Shown here piece by piece: positions 1 to 8,914 of a stretch of 64,000 bases of DNA. Made by a program: the position numbers and the translations under genes. The notes beneath the pieces are model-generated. The model saw nothing but the letters and a program-made list of their open reading frames with translations, did no database searches and was not told where the DNA came from. The DNA comes from Aeromicrobium sp. Leaf245 (lineage in GTDB: Bacteria; Actinomycetota; Actinomycetes; Propionibacteriales; Nocardioidaceae), in the NCBI RefSeq assembly GCF_942548115.1, contig NZ_OW824151.1, forward strand, positions 2,356,001 through 2,420,000. The letters run 5' to 3'. Positions within the stretch are counted from its first letter, which is position 1, and every line of letters begins with the position of its first letter.

Positions 1-77
1 CAGTCTGCCACGCACGCCCAAGCCCCCACCGACGGGGGCGCACGCCCCACGGATGCCGGCGCCCGACCCCTCCGGAC

Positions 78-1553
78 TCAGTCCGTCGGCCAGCTGTGGA
101 CCGGCTCGTTCGCGTGCATGAGCTCGGCGTAGCGCCGCGTGACGGCCTGCAGCGCCTTCACCCGATCACCGCCGCGCGTGAGCTCGCGCTCGAAGCTGCC
201 GATGAGCCAGGTCGCCCCGTTGACGCCTCGGATGCAGCGCTGCTCGATGACGTCGAGCAGGCGTCCGGCCACCGGCTCGTCGACGCCCATCTGAGCGAGG
301 CCCTCGTGGGCCAGGGGCAGCAGGTGGCGCAGCACCAGCTCGCGCGCCGACACGGTGCCGACCGACGGCCAGTACTGGTCCGTCTCGATGCCGACCCGGG
401 CCGCCTGGTGGAAGTTGTCCTCGGCGGCCTTGAACGACAGCTGCGACCAGACCGGGCGCTCGCTCTGGCGCATCACGTGCACCAGGCCGTAGAAGAGCGC
501 CGCGTTCGCGAGGGTGTCGACCACGGTCGGCCCGGCCGGCAGCAGCCGGTTCTCGACCCTCAGGTGCGGACGTCCGTCGGCCACGTCGTAGATCGGCCGG
601 TTCCACCGGTAGACGGTGCCGTTGTGCAGCCGAAGCTCGGCCAGCGACGGCACGCGCCCCGCCTCGAGCTCCGCGAGCGGGTCCTCGTCCTCCACGATCG
701 GCAGCAGCGCCGGGAAGAAGCGCACGTTCTCCTCGAACAGGTCGAACACCGAGGTGATCCAGCGCTCCCCGAAGAACACGCGGGGGCGGACGCCCTGGGT
801 CTTGAGCTCCTCGCTGCGGGTGTCGGTGGCCTGCTCGAAGAGCGGGATGCGCGTCTCGTGCCACAGCTGACGGCCGAGCAGGAACGGCGAGTTGGCGCCC
901 ACCGCGACCTGGACCCCGGCAACGGCCTGGGCTGCGTTCCAGGTCGCCGCGAACTCGTCGGGCTCGACCTGCAGGTGCAGCTGGGTGCTTGTGCACGCGG
1001 CCTCGGGGATGATCGTGTCGGCCGTCGTGGCGAGCCGGTCGACACCGTCGATGACGATCTCGATGTCCTCGCCGCGCGCCGACAGGATCTGGTCCGACAA
1101 CAGGTGGTAGCGCGGGTTGGGCGAGAGCGAGTCGGCGCCGAGGTGCTGCTCGCGCAGCGTGGGCAGCACGCCCACCATCAGCAGCCCCGCCCCCGCTCGC
1201 TCCGCCTTCGACTGCGCCTCGTTGAGGTCACGGCGGACCGTGTCCTCCAGCGTCCGGAAGCCCGCGCCGCTCGCCGGCTGCGGCGGGACGTTGATCTCGA
1301 TGTTGAACAGCCCGAGCTCGGTCTGGAACGCCTCGTCGGCGATCGCCTCGAGCGCCTCGGCGTTCTTCATCGCGGGATCGCCCACCTCGTCGACGAGGTT
1401 GAACTCGATCTCCACACCGATCTGCGGCTCCCCCACCGAGAAGTCTCGCTCGGAGAGCATGCGCGCGAAGACGTCGAGACATCGACGGACCTTCGCTCGA
1501 TAGCGGGTCCGGTCCTCGCGCGTGAAGGACCTGTCGTCGACGTCCTGCCCCAT
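78..1553 (-). CDS. Glutamate-cysteine ligase family (GCS2) carboxylate-amine ligase
   Basis: 491 residues. The protein matches the GCS2 group: an early acidic metal/ATP-binding stretch 'GVEIEFNLVDE' near residue 46, a central 'STQLHLQV' strand and a C-terminal 'HLRVENRLLPAGPTVVD' segment typical of the family. Members join the gamma-carboxyl of glutamate to an amine, or act as glutamate-cysteine ligase-like enzymes in actinobacteria. These organisms make mycothiol rather than glutathione, so the true substrate is open. It is a cytosolic enzyme. The ATG start is chosen because the conserved N-terminal region follows within 50 residues. It lies in the same direction as the DUF4192 gene, about 90 bases downstream of it, and could share its transcript. 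Family call is firm, substrate is not. Confidence 0.85.
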   Translation of the reverse strand: MGQDVDDRSFTREDRTRYRAKVRRCLDVFARMLSERDFSVGEPQIGVEIEFNLVDEVGDPAMKNAEALEAIADEAFQTELGLFNIEINVPPQPASGAGFRTLEDTVRRDLNEAQSKAERAGAGLLMVGVLPTLREQHLGADSLSPNPRYHLLSDQILSARGEDIEIVIDGVDRLATTADTIIPEAACTSTQLHLQVEPDEFAATWNAAQAVAGVQVAVGANSPFLLGRQLWHETRIPLFEQATDTRSEELKTQGVRPRVFFGERWITSVFDLFEENVRFFPALLPIVEDEDPLAELEAGRVPSLAELRLHNGTVYRWNRPIYDVADGRPHLRVENRLLPAGPTVVDTLANAALFYGLVHVMRQSERPVWSQLSFKAAEDNFHQAARVGIETDQYWPSVGTVSARELVLRHLLPLAHEGLAQMGVDEPVAGRLLDVIEQRCIRGVNGATWLIGSFERELTRGGDRVKALQAVTRRYAELMHANEPVHSWPTD

Positions 1554-1646
1554 GGGGCAACCCTAGGGGTCGCGGAGGTCGCGCGCCTCACCGAACGCAC
1601 GCCTCTCCAGGCGGACGTGTCCGTCCCGGTGTCGCGAGGTCGACGG

Positions 1647-2669
1647 TCAGGTCGCGTCGGGCCGCGGACGTGTCGTCTCGGCCAGCTCGGCCAGGGCCGC
1701 ACCGCTCACCAGGTGGTGCAACCGGTCCGGGTGCAGGCCCGCGACGAGGGCGCGCTGGAGGCTCTCGGCCATGTCGAAGCAGGGGTCGGCGGCGCGCGCG
1801 TGCTCGAGGCCCATCATGGCCTGGGCGCCGTCGCCCACCAGGTAGGCGAGGTAGGCGGCCACCGTGTACGGGACCGCGGCGTACGCCGACGGCGCCTGGC
1901 GGGCGAGCTCGCGCCACGCCGGCAGGACCCGTTCCGCCTCGTCCCGGGAGTACAGCGGCCAGAGCCGGTCGCGCACCGCGTGGTGGGTGAGCCAGACGCA
2001 GGAGCGCAGGAGGGCCAGGTCGTCGGGTCGCGCACCGTCCTCGAGGAGGCCGACGACCTGGAGGACCTCGTCGATGCCGGCGTCGCCGACTTGCGCCCCG
2101 GAGCGCGTCCACGACTGCCGGACGATGTCGCGTTCCACCTCCAGCACCTGCGAGGCCAGCCAACCGCACCGCGGCCCGTCGGCGGGAAGCCACCGCCGCT
2201 CCAGCGTGGCCCGGTCCGGAAGGATCTCCTGACCCGCGACGACGGCACTGACGACACCCGGGTGGTGGTCGCTCAGCTCCAGAGGGGTCCCCTCCCTCGG
2301 ATCGTCGTCGAAGGTCGTCCAGTACCGCTGCGTGTCGGTCCAGGCCGTGACGACGGGGCGAACCGTCCCGAGAGCCCGCTCGACCGCCCACGCCGCCTCG
2401 CCGGCGGCCTCGCGTCGACCCGAGACGACGAGCACGATGGCGCCCTCGGCACCGTTGTTGCGCAGGTGGCCCGCCACGAAGCGGGCCAGCTGGGGGACGT
2501 GCTCCGCGTCGTGGGGCAGGTCGACGCGCATGCGGAAGCCGAACCGCTCGCGTGGCCCGGACGTGGCGATCGCGCAGATCGACTCCTCGGGCATGAAGCC
2601 GAACACGGTCGGCAGCAGGTTGAACAGGTCGCCCACGTCGTGGGCCGTGAACACGGGTGCAGTCGTCAT
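1647..2669 (-). CDS. DUF4192 domain-containing protein
   Basis: 340 residues from the ATG at 2669. The N-terminus 'LFNLLPTVFGFMPEESICAIA' is the hallmark of DUF4192 (consensus LLA/LPxLLGFxPxxSLV). The C-terminal third has the family's helical segment, ending in 'AYAAVPYTVAAYLAYLVGDGAQAMMGLEHA', which looks like TPR-type helices. Function is unknown for the family, which is confined to actinobacteria. A longer reading frame continues upstream to 3005, but it has arginine- and histidine-rich shadow composition and overlaps dinB, so the ATG at the domain start is preferred. It is divergent from dinB across 126 bases. Confidence 0.85.
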   Translation of the reverse strand: MTTAPVFTAHDVGDLFNLLPTVFGFMPEESICAIATSGPRERFGFRMRVDLPHDAEHVPQLARFVAGHLRNNGAEGAIVLVVSGRREAAGEAAWAVERALGTVRPVVTAWTDTQRYWTTFDDDPREGTPLELSDHHPGVVSAVVAGQEILPDRATLERRWLPADGPRCGWLASQVLEVERDIVRQSWTRSGAQVGDAGIDEVLQVVGLLEDGARPDDLALLRSCVWLTHHAVRDRLWPLYSRDEAERVLPAWRELARQAPSAYAAVPYTVAAYLAYLVGDGAQAMMGLEHARAADPCFDMAESLQRALVAGLHPDRLHHLVSGAALAELAETTRPRPDAT

Positions 2670-2795
2670 GTCTCCACACTCACGCTCCGTCGCGCGGCCC
2701 GACAGAGCCTGCGGCGGACCTGTGGACAGCCGCCGCCGGCGGGGCCGCGGGCTGTGGACGCGCGGACCGTCGGCGAAGGCACGCACAATGGGCCG

Positions 2796-4214
2796 ATGCG
2801 GTCCACGGCCTCGGTGCTCCACCTCGACCTCGACGCGTTCTTCGCCTCGGTGGAGCAGCGCGACAAGCCGTCGCTGCGCGGCAAGCCGGTCATCGTGGGC
2901 GGGATCGGGCACCGGGGCGTCGTCTCGACCGCCTCCTACGAGGCGCGCGTGCACGGCGTGCGGTCGGCGATGCGCATGGCCGAGGCCCGGTCGCGCTGTC
3001 CGCACGCAGCCTTCCTCAGCGGCCGCTTCGACGCCTACCGCGAGGCGAGCGCCCTCGTCATGGCCCGCCTACGGCAGGAGTCGCCCCTCGTCGAGCCGCT
3101 GTCGCTCGACGAGGCCTTCGTCGACCTCGCCGCCGGGCCCGACCACGACCCCGACCCCGACGCCCTGCTCGCCCGGGTCGAGGCGCTCCGGGCCGACATC
3201 GAGGACCTCACGCACGGGCTCACCGCCTCGGTGGGCGTCGCCTCCTCGAAGCTGATGGCCAAGATCGCGAGCGAGATCCGCAAGCCCGACGGCCTCTTCG
3301 TCGTGGCGCCGGGGACCGAGCTGGAGCTGCTGGGACCCATGCAGGTCACCGCCATCCCCGGCGTCGGACCGGCCACCGCCGAGCGGCTGCGGCGCACCGG
3401 CGTCTCCACGGTCGACGAGCTCCGGTCGCGCGACGAGGACGAGCTGGTCCGTCTGCTCGGCTCGGCCTCGGGGCGCTCGCTCGCACGACTCTCGTGGGCC
3501 GACGACGACCGCCCCGTGGTGGCCGAGCGGGAGGCCAAGTCGATCAGCGTGGAGGACACCTTCCCCGACGACGTCACCGATCGCGCCCGGCTGGAACGTG
3601 TCGTCGAGACGATGGCCCGTCGCGTGGCCGACCGCCTCCGCCGCGGACACCTGTCGGGGCGCACCGTCACCCTCAAGATCCGCTACCACGACTTCGAGAC
3701 CCACACCCGGTCCACGACGCTTCCCGGGCCCACCGACTCCCCCGGCCTGCTGGCCCGCAGCGCACTGGCACTGCTCGCCAGCACCGACCTCTCCGGCGGG
3801 CTGCGGCTCGTCGGCGTCGGCATCAGTGGCCTCGCCGACTGGGTGCAGGACGACCTCTTCGAGGAGGACGAGCCGATCGACCTCCCTCCCTCCGAGCAGC
3901 CCGACGCCGCCGACGTCGCGCCGCCTCCACCGGTCAGCTGGAGCCCCGGCAACGACGTCCACCACCGCACCCACGGCGACGGATGGGTCTGGGGTGGCGG
4001 GCTGGGCCGGGTCACCGTCCGGTTCGAGACCCGGCTCACCGGACCGGGGCCGGTGCACACCTTCGCGGCCGACGATCCCGACCTCTCCCCCGGGCACGAG
4101 GGGCCGACCCGCCCGCGTCGCCCCGACGAGCTCGCGGACGCGGAGGTCGCGGCGGACCTGCCCGACCACGTCTCCGTGCCTCCCGTGGAACCGGGCGATA
4201 GCGTCACCGCATGA
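2796..4214 (+). CDS. dinB: DNA polymerase IV (Y-family translesion polymerase)
   Basis: 472 residues. The protein opens with the Y-family motif 'LHLDLDAFFASVEQ', carries the catalytic 'SLDEAFVDL' near residue 105, and has the helix-hairpin-helix 'IPGVGPATAERLRRTG' around residue 187. A little-finger domain 'EAKSISVEDTFPDDV' follows. Residues beyond about 360 form an acidic, proline-rich actinobacterial C-terminal tail. It copies past damaged bases without proofreading. The ATG at 2796 is used because conserved sequence starts at once; the open frame upstream is an antisense shadow of two minus-strand genes. No SOS box of the GAAC-N4-GTTC type is visible in the 126-base upstream gap. Its stop overlaps the next start by four bases (ATGA), so it is probably co-translated with the peptidase gene. 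Confidence 0.95.
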   Translation: MRSTASVLHLDLDAFFASVEQRDKPSLRGKPVIVGGIGHRGVVSTASYEARVHGVRSAMRMAEARSRCPHAAFLSGRFDAYREASALVMARLRQESPLVEPLSLDEAFVDLAAGPDHDPDPDALLARVEALRADIEDLTHGLTASVGVASSKLMAKIASEIRKPDGLFVVAPGTELELLGPMQVTAIPGVGPATAERLRRTGVSTVDELRSRDEDELVRLLGSASGRSLARLSWADDDRPVVAEREAKSISVEDTFPDDVTDRARLERVVETMARRVADRLRRGHLSGRTVTLKIRYHDFETHTRSTTLPGPTDSPGLLARSALALLASTDLSGGLRLVGVGISGLADWVQDDLFEEDEPIDLPPSEQPDAADVAPPPPVSWSPGNDVHHRTHGDGWVWGGGLGRVTVRFETRLTGPGPVHTFAADDPDLSPGHEGPTRPRRPDELADAEVAADLPDHVSVPPVEPGDSVTA

Positions 4215-6385
4215 CCTCCTCGTCCCATCCCCCGGTCGCCGCGAAGCACCCGATCACCCGCAGCCACCACGGCGACTCCGTCGAGGACGACTACGAGTGG
4301 TTGCGCGACAAGGACGATCCGCGCACGATCGCGCACCTCGAGGCCGAGAACGACTACGCCGAGGCTCGCACGGCCCACCTCGCCGACCTGCGCGCGCGGC
4401 TGTTCGAGGAGATCCGCACCCGCACCCTCGAGACCGACCTCTCGGTGCCCGTGCGGCACGGTCAGTGGTGGTACTACTCACGCACCTCCGAGGGCAGCCA
4501 GTACGCGATCCGCTGCCGCACCCGGGTGGAGTCCCCCGACGACTGGGACCCGCCGGTCCTGGTCCCCGGGGTCCCCGTCCCGGGCGAGGAGGTCCTGCTC
4601 GACTCCAACGTCGAGGCGGAGGGGCACGAGTTCTTCTCCCTCGGCGGGTTCTCGCTCAGCGACGACGAGAACCTCCTCGCGTGGTCGGTCGACGTGGTCG
4701 GCGACGAGCGCTACACGATCCGCGTCAAGGACCTGCGCACCGGTGAGGTCCTGCCCGACGAGATCCCCGGGACGAGCGGCGGGGTCACCTGGTCGGCCGA
4801 CGGGAGCCACCTCTTCTACACGACCGTGGACGACGCGTGGCGCCCCCACCGGGTGTGGCGGCACCGGCTCGGCACCGACGCCTCCGACGTGCTCGTGCAC
4901 GAGGAGACCGACGAGCGGTTCTTCACCGGCGTCGGACGCACGCAGTCCGAGCGCTACCTGGTCATCGGTGCCTCGTCGAAGATCACGAGCGAGGTGCTCG
5001 TGCTCGAGGCCGACGACCCCACGGGCGAGTTCCGCGTGGTGATCCCCCGCCGCGACGGCGTCGAGTACTCCCTCGAGCACGCGGTGCTGGGCGACCACGA
5101 CGTCTTCCTCGTGCTGCACAACGACGACGCCGAGGACTTCGAGCTGGGCTCCGTGCCCGTCGACGCCCCGACGAGCCGGCCCGACGTGGTCGTCCCCCAC
5201 ACGCCGGGGACCCGGCTCGAGGCGGTCGACGTGTTCGCGAAGACCCTCGTGCTCTCCTACCGACGCGCCGCCATGACGCGCGTGGCGGTCGCCCCCCTCG
5301 GTGCCGACGGCGTCGGGGAGCTCACCGAGATCGACTTCGGCGAGGAGCTGTTCACCGCCGGCGTCGGCGGGAACGCCGAGTGGGACCAGCCCGTGATCCG
5401 GTTGGGCATGGGCTCGTTGGTCACCCCCAGCACGGTGCTCGACTACGTGGTCGACACCGGGGAGCTCGTGGTCCGCAAGCAGCAGACCGTCCTCGGGGGC
5501 TACGACCCGGCCGACTACGTGCAGCACCGCACCTGGGCCGTCGCCGACGACGGCACGCGCGTGCCGATCTCGCTCGTGGCCCGGGCCGACACCCCTCGCG
5601 ACGGGTCGGCGCCCGCCCTCCTCTACGGCTACGGCTCGTACGAGATCAGCATGGATCCGGGGCTGTCGATCCCTCGTCTGTCGCTGCTCGACCGTGGCTT
5701 CGTCTTCGCCATCGCGCACGTGCGCGGGGGCGGCGAGCTCGGCCGCGCCTGGTACGACCAGGGCAAGCTGGTGCACAAGAAGAACACGTTCTCCGACTTC
5801 GTCGCCGCGGCGCGCCACCTCGTGACCGAGGGGTGGACCAGCGCCGAGCGTCTCGTGGCCGAAGGAGGCAGCGCCGGTGGCCTGCTCGTCGGCGCCGCGC
5901 TCAACCTCGCACCCGACGCGTTCGGTGCGGTCGTCGCGGAGGTGCCGTTCGTCGACGCCCTCACCACCATCCTCGACCCCAGCCTGCCGCTGACCGTGAT
6001 CGAGTGGGACGAGTGGGGCAATCCCCTGCACGACCCCGACGTGTACGCGTACATGAAGTCCTACTCGCCCTACGAGAACGTGCGCGCCGCCGACTATCCC
6101 CCGGTCCTCGCGGTCACGAGCCTCAACGACACCCGCGTGCTCTACGTCGAGCCGGCCAAGTGGGTGGCGCGGCTGCGCGAGCTCTCCACCGGCAGCACGC
6201 CGCCCCTGCTCAAGACCGAGATGCACGCCGGTCACGGCGGGGTGAGCGGACGCTACGCCGCGTGGCACGAGCGTGCGTGGGAGCTGGCCTGGATCATCGA
6301 CGCCGTCGACGCCCCGCACGAGCCCACCGCACCCGTCGGCACCGGCACTCCACCGGCTTCCGCCGACGTCGGAGGCCACTCGTAG
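4211..6385 (+). CDS. S9 family peptidase, oligopeptidase B type
   Basis: 724 residues, close to the roughly 700 usual for oligopeptidase B (protease II). The N-terminus 'DDYEWLRDKDDP' is typical of the prolyl-oligopeptidase family. A seven-bladed propeller fills residues 70-430, and the C-terminal alpha/beta hydrolase holds the expected triad: Ser554 in 'EGGSAGG', Asp640 in 'SLNDTRV' and His675 in 'HAGHGG'. It should cleave short peptides after basic residues in the cytosol; no signal peptide is present. The start overlaps the dinB stop (ATGA), implying translational coupling. The exonuclease gene follows after one base, so three to four genes from 2796 to 8435 likely form one transcript. Confidence 0.93.
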   Translation: MTSSSHPPVAAKHPITRSHHGDSVEDDYEWLRDKDDPRTIAHLEAENDYAEARTAHLADLRARLFEEIRTRTLETDLSVPVRHGQWWYYSRTSEGSQYAIRCRTRVESPDDWDPPVLVPGVPVPGEEVLLDSNVEAEGHEFFSLGGFSLSDDENLLAWSVDVVGDERYTIRVKDLRTGEVLPDEIPGTSGGVTWSADGSHLFYTTVDDAWRPHRVWRHRLGTDASDVLVHEETDERFFTGVGRTQSERYLVIGASSKITSEVLVLEADDPTGEFRVVIPRRDGVEYSLEHAVLGDHDVFLVLHNDDAEDFELGSVPVDAPTSRPDVVVPHTPGTRLEAVDVFAKTLVLSYRRAAMTRVAVAPLGADGVGELTEIDFGEELFTAGVGGNAEWDQPVIRLGMGSLVTPSTVLDYVVDTGELVVRKQQTVLGGYDPADYVQHRTWAVADDGTRVPISLVARADTPRDGSAPALLYGYGSYEISMDPGLSIPRLSLLDRGFVFAIAHVRGGGELGRAWYDQGKLVHKKNTFSDFVAAARHLVTEGWTSAERLVAEGGSAGGLLVGAALNLAPDAFGAVVAEVPFVDALTTILDPSLPLTVIEWDEWGNPLHDPDVYAYMKSYSPYENVRAADYPPVLAVTSLNDTRVLYVEPAKWVARLRELSTGSTPPLLKTEMHAGHGGVSGRYAAWHERAWELAWIIDAVDAPHEPTAPVGTGTPPASADVGGHS

Positions 6386-6386
6386 G

Positions 6387-7193
6387 GTGGCTCGCGTGCT
6401 CCGCATCGCCACCGTCAACGTCAACGGCATCCGTGCCGCTCTCCGCCGGGGCATGGGTCCCTGGCTCGACGCCGTCGAGGCCGACGTCGTCACGCTGCAG
6501 GAGGTCCGCGCGCCCGACGCCCTCGTCCACGACCTGATGGCCGACAGCGGCTTCCACGTCGTGCACGCCGAGGCTGCCGCGAAGGGCCGCGCCGGCGTGG
6601 CCGTGCTCAGCCGCACCGAGCCGAAGGCGCACCGCGTGGGGCACGGCGACCCGTCCTTCGACGACGCCGGACGCTGGATCGAGTCCGACGTGGTCCTCGA
6701 CGACGGCAGCCTGCTCACCGTGGTCTCGGCCTACGTGCACTCCGGTGGCGTGGGCACCCCGAGCCAGGACGACAAGTACCGCTTCCTCGACCAGCTGCTG
6801 GTGCGCCTCGCCGAGCTGCGCGAGCACGCCGACCACGCGGTCGTGACGGGCGACTTCAACGTCGGGCACACGGAGCGGGACATCAAGAACTGGCGCGGCA
6901 ACCTCAAGAAGGCCGGCTTCCTGCCCGAGGAGCGCGCCTACCTGGACCGCGTCCGTGACGACCTCGGGTGGGTCGACGTGGCGCGCGCCCACGCCGGCGA
7001 CGTGGACGGCCCGTACACCTGGTGGTCGTGGCGGGGCCAGGCCTTCGACAACGACACCGGCTGGCGCATCGACTACCAGCTGGCCACGCCCGAGCTGGCC
7101 GCCACCGCGGTCGCCGCCCGGGTCGACCGGGCCCCCACGTACGCGGAGCGGTTCTCCGACCACGCGCCGCTCGTCGTCGACTACGACGTCTGA
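6387..7193 (+). CDS. Exonuclease III / AP endonuclease family protein
   Basis: 268 residues from GTG 6387. EEP-fold nuclease motifs appear in order: 'ATVNVNGIRA' at the start, 'LQEVRAP' (metal-binding Glu), 'GDFNVGHTERDIKN' (catalytic Asp-Asn) and the terminal 'FSDHAPLVVDYDV' (Asp-His pair). The enzyme nicks DNA 5' of abasic sites and can act as a 3'-5' exonuclease in base-excision repair. GTG 6387 is preferred over GTG 6396 because GGAGG at 6371-6375 gives about 11 bases of spacing. It begins one base after the peptidase stop and is followed after three bases by the permease, indicating an operon. Confidence 0.93.
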   Translation: MARVLRIATVNVNGIRAALRRGMGPWLDAVEADVVTLQEVRAPDALVHDLMADSGFHVVHAEAAAKGRAGVAVLSRTEPKAHRVGHGDPSFDDAGRWIESDVVLDDGSLLTVVSAYVHSGGVGTPSQDDKYRFLDQLLVRLAELREHADHAVVTGDFNVGHTERDIKNWRGNLKKAGFLPEERAYLDRVRDDLGWVDVARAHAGDVDGPYTWWSWRGQAFDNDTGWRIDYQLATPELAATAVAARVDRAPTYAERFSDHAPLVVDYDV

Positions 7194-7196
7194 GCC

Positions 7197-8435
7197 GTGG
7201 CGCTGGCGCGGGTCCTCGGCCCTGTCCGGGCGACCGGCCTCGGCGCCGGCTCCATGCTGGGCGCCGGCATCTTCGTGGCCGTCGGACCCGTCGTGGGGCG
7301 CGCGGGCGCCGCCGCCGTGCCGGCCGTGCTGCTCGCGGCGATGGTCGCCGGGCTCAACGCCACCGCGTCGGCCAGGCTGGCTCGGCGCATGCCCGCCGCC
7401 GGCGGCACCTACGTGTTCGCCCGTGAGCGCCTCGGCCCCACCTGGGGCCACCTGGCCGGCTGGGTCTTCGTGGTCGGCAAGACCGCCTCGTGCGCGGCCA
7501 TGGCGCTGGCAGTCGGCGCGCACCTCTGGCCCGGTCACGCCACGTCGGCGGCGATCCTCGCCGTCGTGATCCTCACGCTCGTCGACCTCGCCGGCGCCCG
7601 GCGGTCCGCCGACGCGCTGACCGCCTCGGCGGCGCTGGTCGTGATCGTGGTCGGCGGCTCGGTCCTGCTGCTCCTCGAACGAGGCGCCGTCGTCGCGCCG
7701 GCCCCGCCCACCGACGGGCTCGACGTGGTCCAGGCCGCCGCCCTGCTGTTCTTCGCCTTCGCCGGCTACGCCCGGCTGGCCACCCTCGGCGAGGAGGTCC
7801 GCGACCCCGAGCGCACCATCCCGCGCGCCGTGGCGGTCTCGTTCGTCCTGGTCACGGCGCTCTACCTGCTCGTCGCCCTGGCCGTCTCGCGCACGCTGCC
7901 CGCCGACGTCGCCTCCGCGAGCGACCGTGCCCTCGCCGACGCCGTCGACACGCTCGGCCATCCTGCGCTCTCCACCGTCGTGGCCGCGACCGCCGTGGTG
8001 GCCGCGGGCGGGGCCCTGCTCTCCCTGCTGGGCGGGGTCAGTCGGACCGTGCTCGCGATGTCCCGCGACCGCCACCTACCGGCGCGTCTGGCGCGCGAGT
8101 CCTCCCGTGGCGTCCCTGCCTCGGCCCAGGTCGCGGTGAGCCTCGTCGTCGTGGCGGCGCTGCCGTTCGTCGGTGCGGTCGAGGCCGTCGCCGCCTCGAG
8201 CGGGTGCGTGCTCGTCTACTACGCGCTCACCAACGCCTCGGCCCTCACCCTGGACGGTCACGGGCTCCCGGCCGGAGCGCCCGGCCGTCGACGCCGCGCA
8301 GCCCTGCGGATGCTGGCGCGGCTCGGGGCCGCAGGGTGCCTGCTGCTGGTGCTGGCCCTGCCGCTCGCCGGGGTCCTGTGGACCCTCGCTGTGGTGCTCG
8401 TCGGCCTGCTCGCCGGACGCGTGTCGCGGCGATGA
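7197..8435 (+). CDS. APC superfamily amino acid permease
   Basis: 412 residues with roughly eleven to twelve hydrophobic segments. The N-terminal 'GLGAGSMLGAGIFVAVGPV' is the glycine-rich TM1 signature of the amino acid-polyamine-organocation superfamily, and 'LFFAFAGYARLATLGEEVRDPERTIPRA' is the classic TM6 region and following loop. It should be an inner-membrane symporter or antiporter for an amino acid or amine, with the substrate undetermined. At 412 residues it is slightly shorter than many members and the last helix ends in a short basic tail. GTG start, three bases after the exonuclease stop. Confidence 0.88.
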   Translation: MALARVLGPVRATGLGAGSMLGAGIFVAVGPVVGRAGAAAVPAVLLAAMVAGLNATASARLARRMPAAGGTYVFARERLGPTWGHLAGWVFVVGKTASCAAMALAVGAHLWPGHATSAAILAVVILTLVDLAGARRSADALTASAALVVIVVGGSVLLLLERGAVVAPAPPTDGLDVVQAAALLFFAFAGYARLATLGEEVRDPERTIPRAVAVSFVLVTALYLLVALAVSRTLPADVASASDRALADAVDTLGHPALSTVVAATAVVAAGGALLSLLGGVSRTVLAMSRDRHLPARLARESSRGVPASAQVAVSLVVVAALPFVGAVEAVAASSGCVLVYYALTNASALTLDGHGLPAGAPGRRRRAALRMLARLGAAGCLLLVLALPLAGVLWTLAVVLVGLLAGRVSRR

Positions 8436-8453
8436 CCTCCCGCGACCGATGAA

Positions 8454-8468
8454 TATCAGGCCCTGATA
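8454..8468. promoter_or_regulatory. Palindromic MarR-type operator upstream of marR-like gene
   Basis: TATCAGG-C-CCTGATA is a perfect 15-base palindrome ending 11 bases before the regulator start codon. Its size and position fit autoregulation by the adjacent MarR protein. A TACATT hexamer at 8467-8472 could be a -10 box overlapping it, which would make the transcript nearly leaderless. Confidence 0.6.
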
Positions 8469-8473
8469 CATTT

Positions 8474-8490
8474 GGTTGCATGACGCAACC
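8474..8490. repeat. Inverted repeat enclosing the marR start codon
   Basis: GGTTGC-ATGAC-GCAACC: six-base perfect arms with the ATG in the five-base loop. It could be a second operator half or an RNA hairpin that presents the start codon in a leaderless message. Seen in sequence; role is inference. Confidence 0.45.
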
Positions 8491-8914
8491 GGATGTCACG
8501 CGACTGGCCCAGGCCCTGCGCGAGCTGGTCTCGGTGGTCTCCCGCGAGACCGCCTCCCACCGCCTCAGCCGCACGGCCGCCGGGACGCTCTCCGCGCTCG
8601 AACGGCGCGGACCGTCCCGCATCTCGGACCTGACCCGGCTCGAGGCCGTCGGCCAGCCGGCGATGACCGGGCTCGTCCAGCGTCTCGAGGCCTCGGGCCT
8701 CGTCAGCCGCACGTCCGACCCCAGCGACCGCCGAGCGACGCTCGTGGCGGTCACCGACGCCGGGCGTGACGCCCTGGCGGAGCGCCGTCGACAGCAGGAC
8801 GCGATCGTCGCCGCCCGGGTCGCCCGTCTCCCACCCGACCAGCTCGCGGCGCTCGATGCCGCCGTCGACGCGATCGTCGAGCTCACCCAGGAGGACCATG
8901 AACAGCCCCACTGA
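8480..8914 (+). CDS. MarR family transcriptional regulator
   Basis: 144 residues. A winged helix-turn-helix spans residues 30-100 ('GPSRISDLTRLEAVGQPAMTGLVQRLEASGLVSRTSDPSDRR', broken here only by description), with the wing motif 'DPSDRRATLVAVTDAG' diagnostic of MarR. Flanking helices would form the dimer interface. It very likely represses the downstream MFS exporter and itself. The coding region overlaps the MFS start by 17 bases. There is no Shine-Dalgarno sequence before ATG 8480; instead GGTTGC (8474-8479) and GCAACC (8485-8490) flank the start codon as an inverted repeat. Confidence 0.93.
   Translation: MTQPDVTRLAQALRELVSVVSRETASHRLSRTAAGTLSALERRGPSRISDLTRLEAVGQPAMTGLVQRLEASGLVSRTSDPSDRRATLVAVTDAGRDALAERRRQQDAIVAARVARLPPDQLAALDAAVDAIVELTQEDHEQPH

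Noticed and set aside
1..77. Possible gene end at the left edge
   Set aside because: No frame with coding character ends here; only 77 bases of intergenic sequence are visible.
96..2795. Long plus-strand open frame running into dinB
   Set aside because: It is the antisense image of the GCS2 and DUF4192 genes, with Arg/Val/Asp/Gly-rich shadow composition. Real dinB begins at 2796.
2670..2795. LexA box upstream of dinB
   Set aside because: No GAAC-N4-GTTC or CGAAC-type palindrome is present in the gap.
4478..6718. 746-residue minus-strand open frame
   Set aside because: Antisense to oligopeptidase B, which has a full catalytic triad. The frame is His/Arg/Val rich and has no motif.
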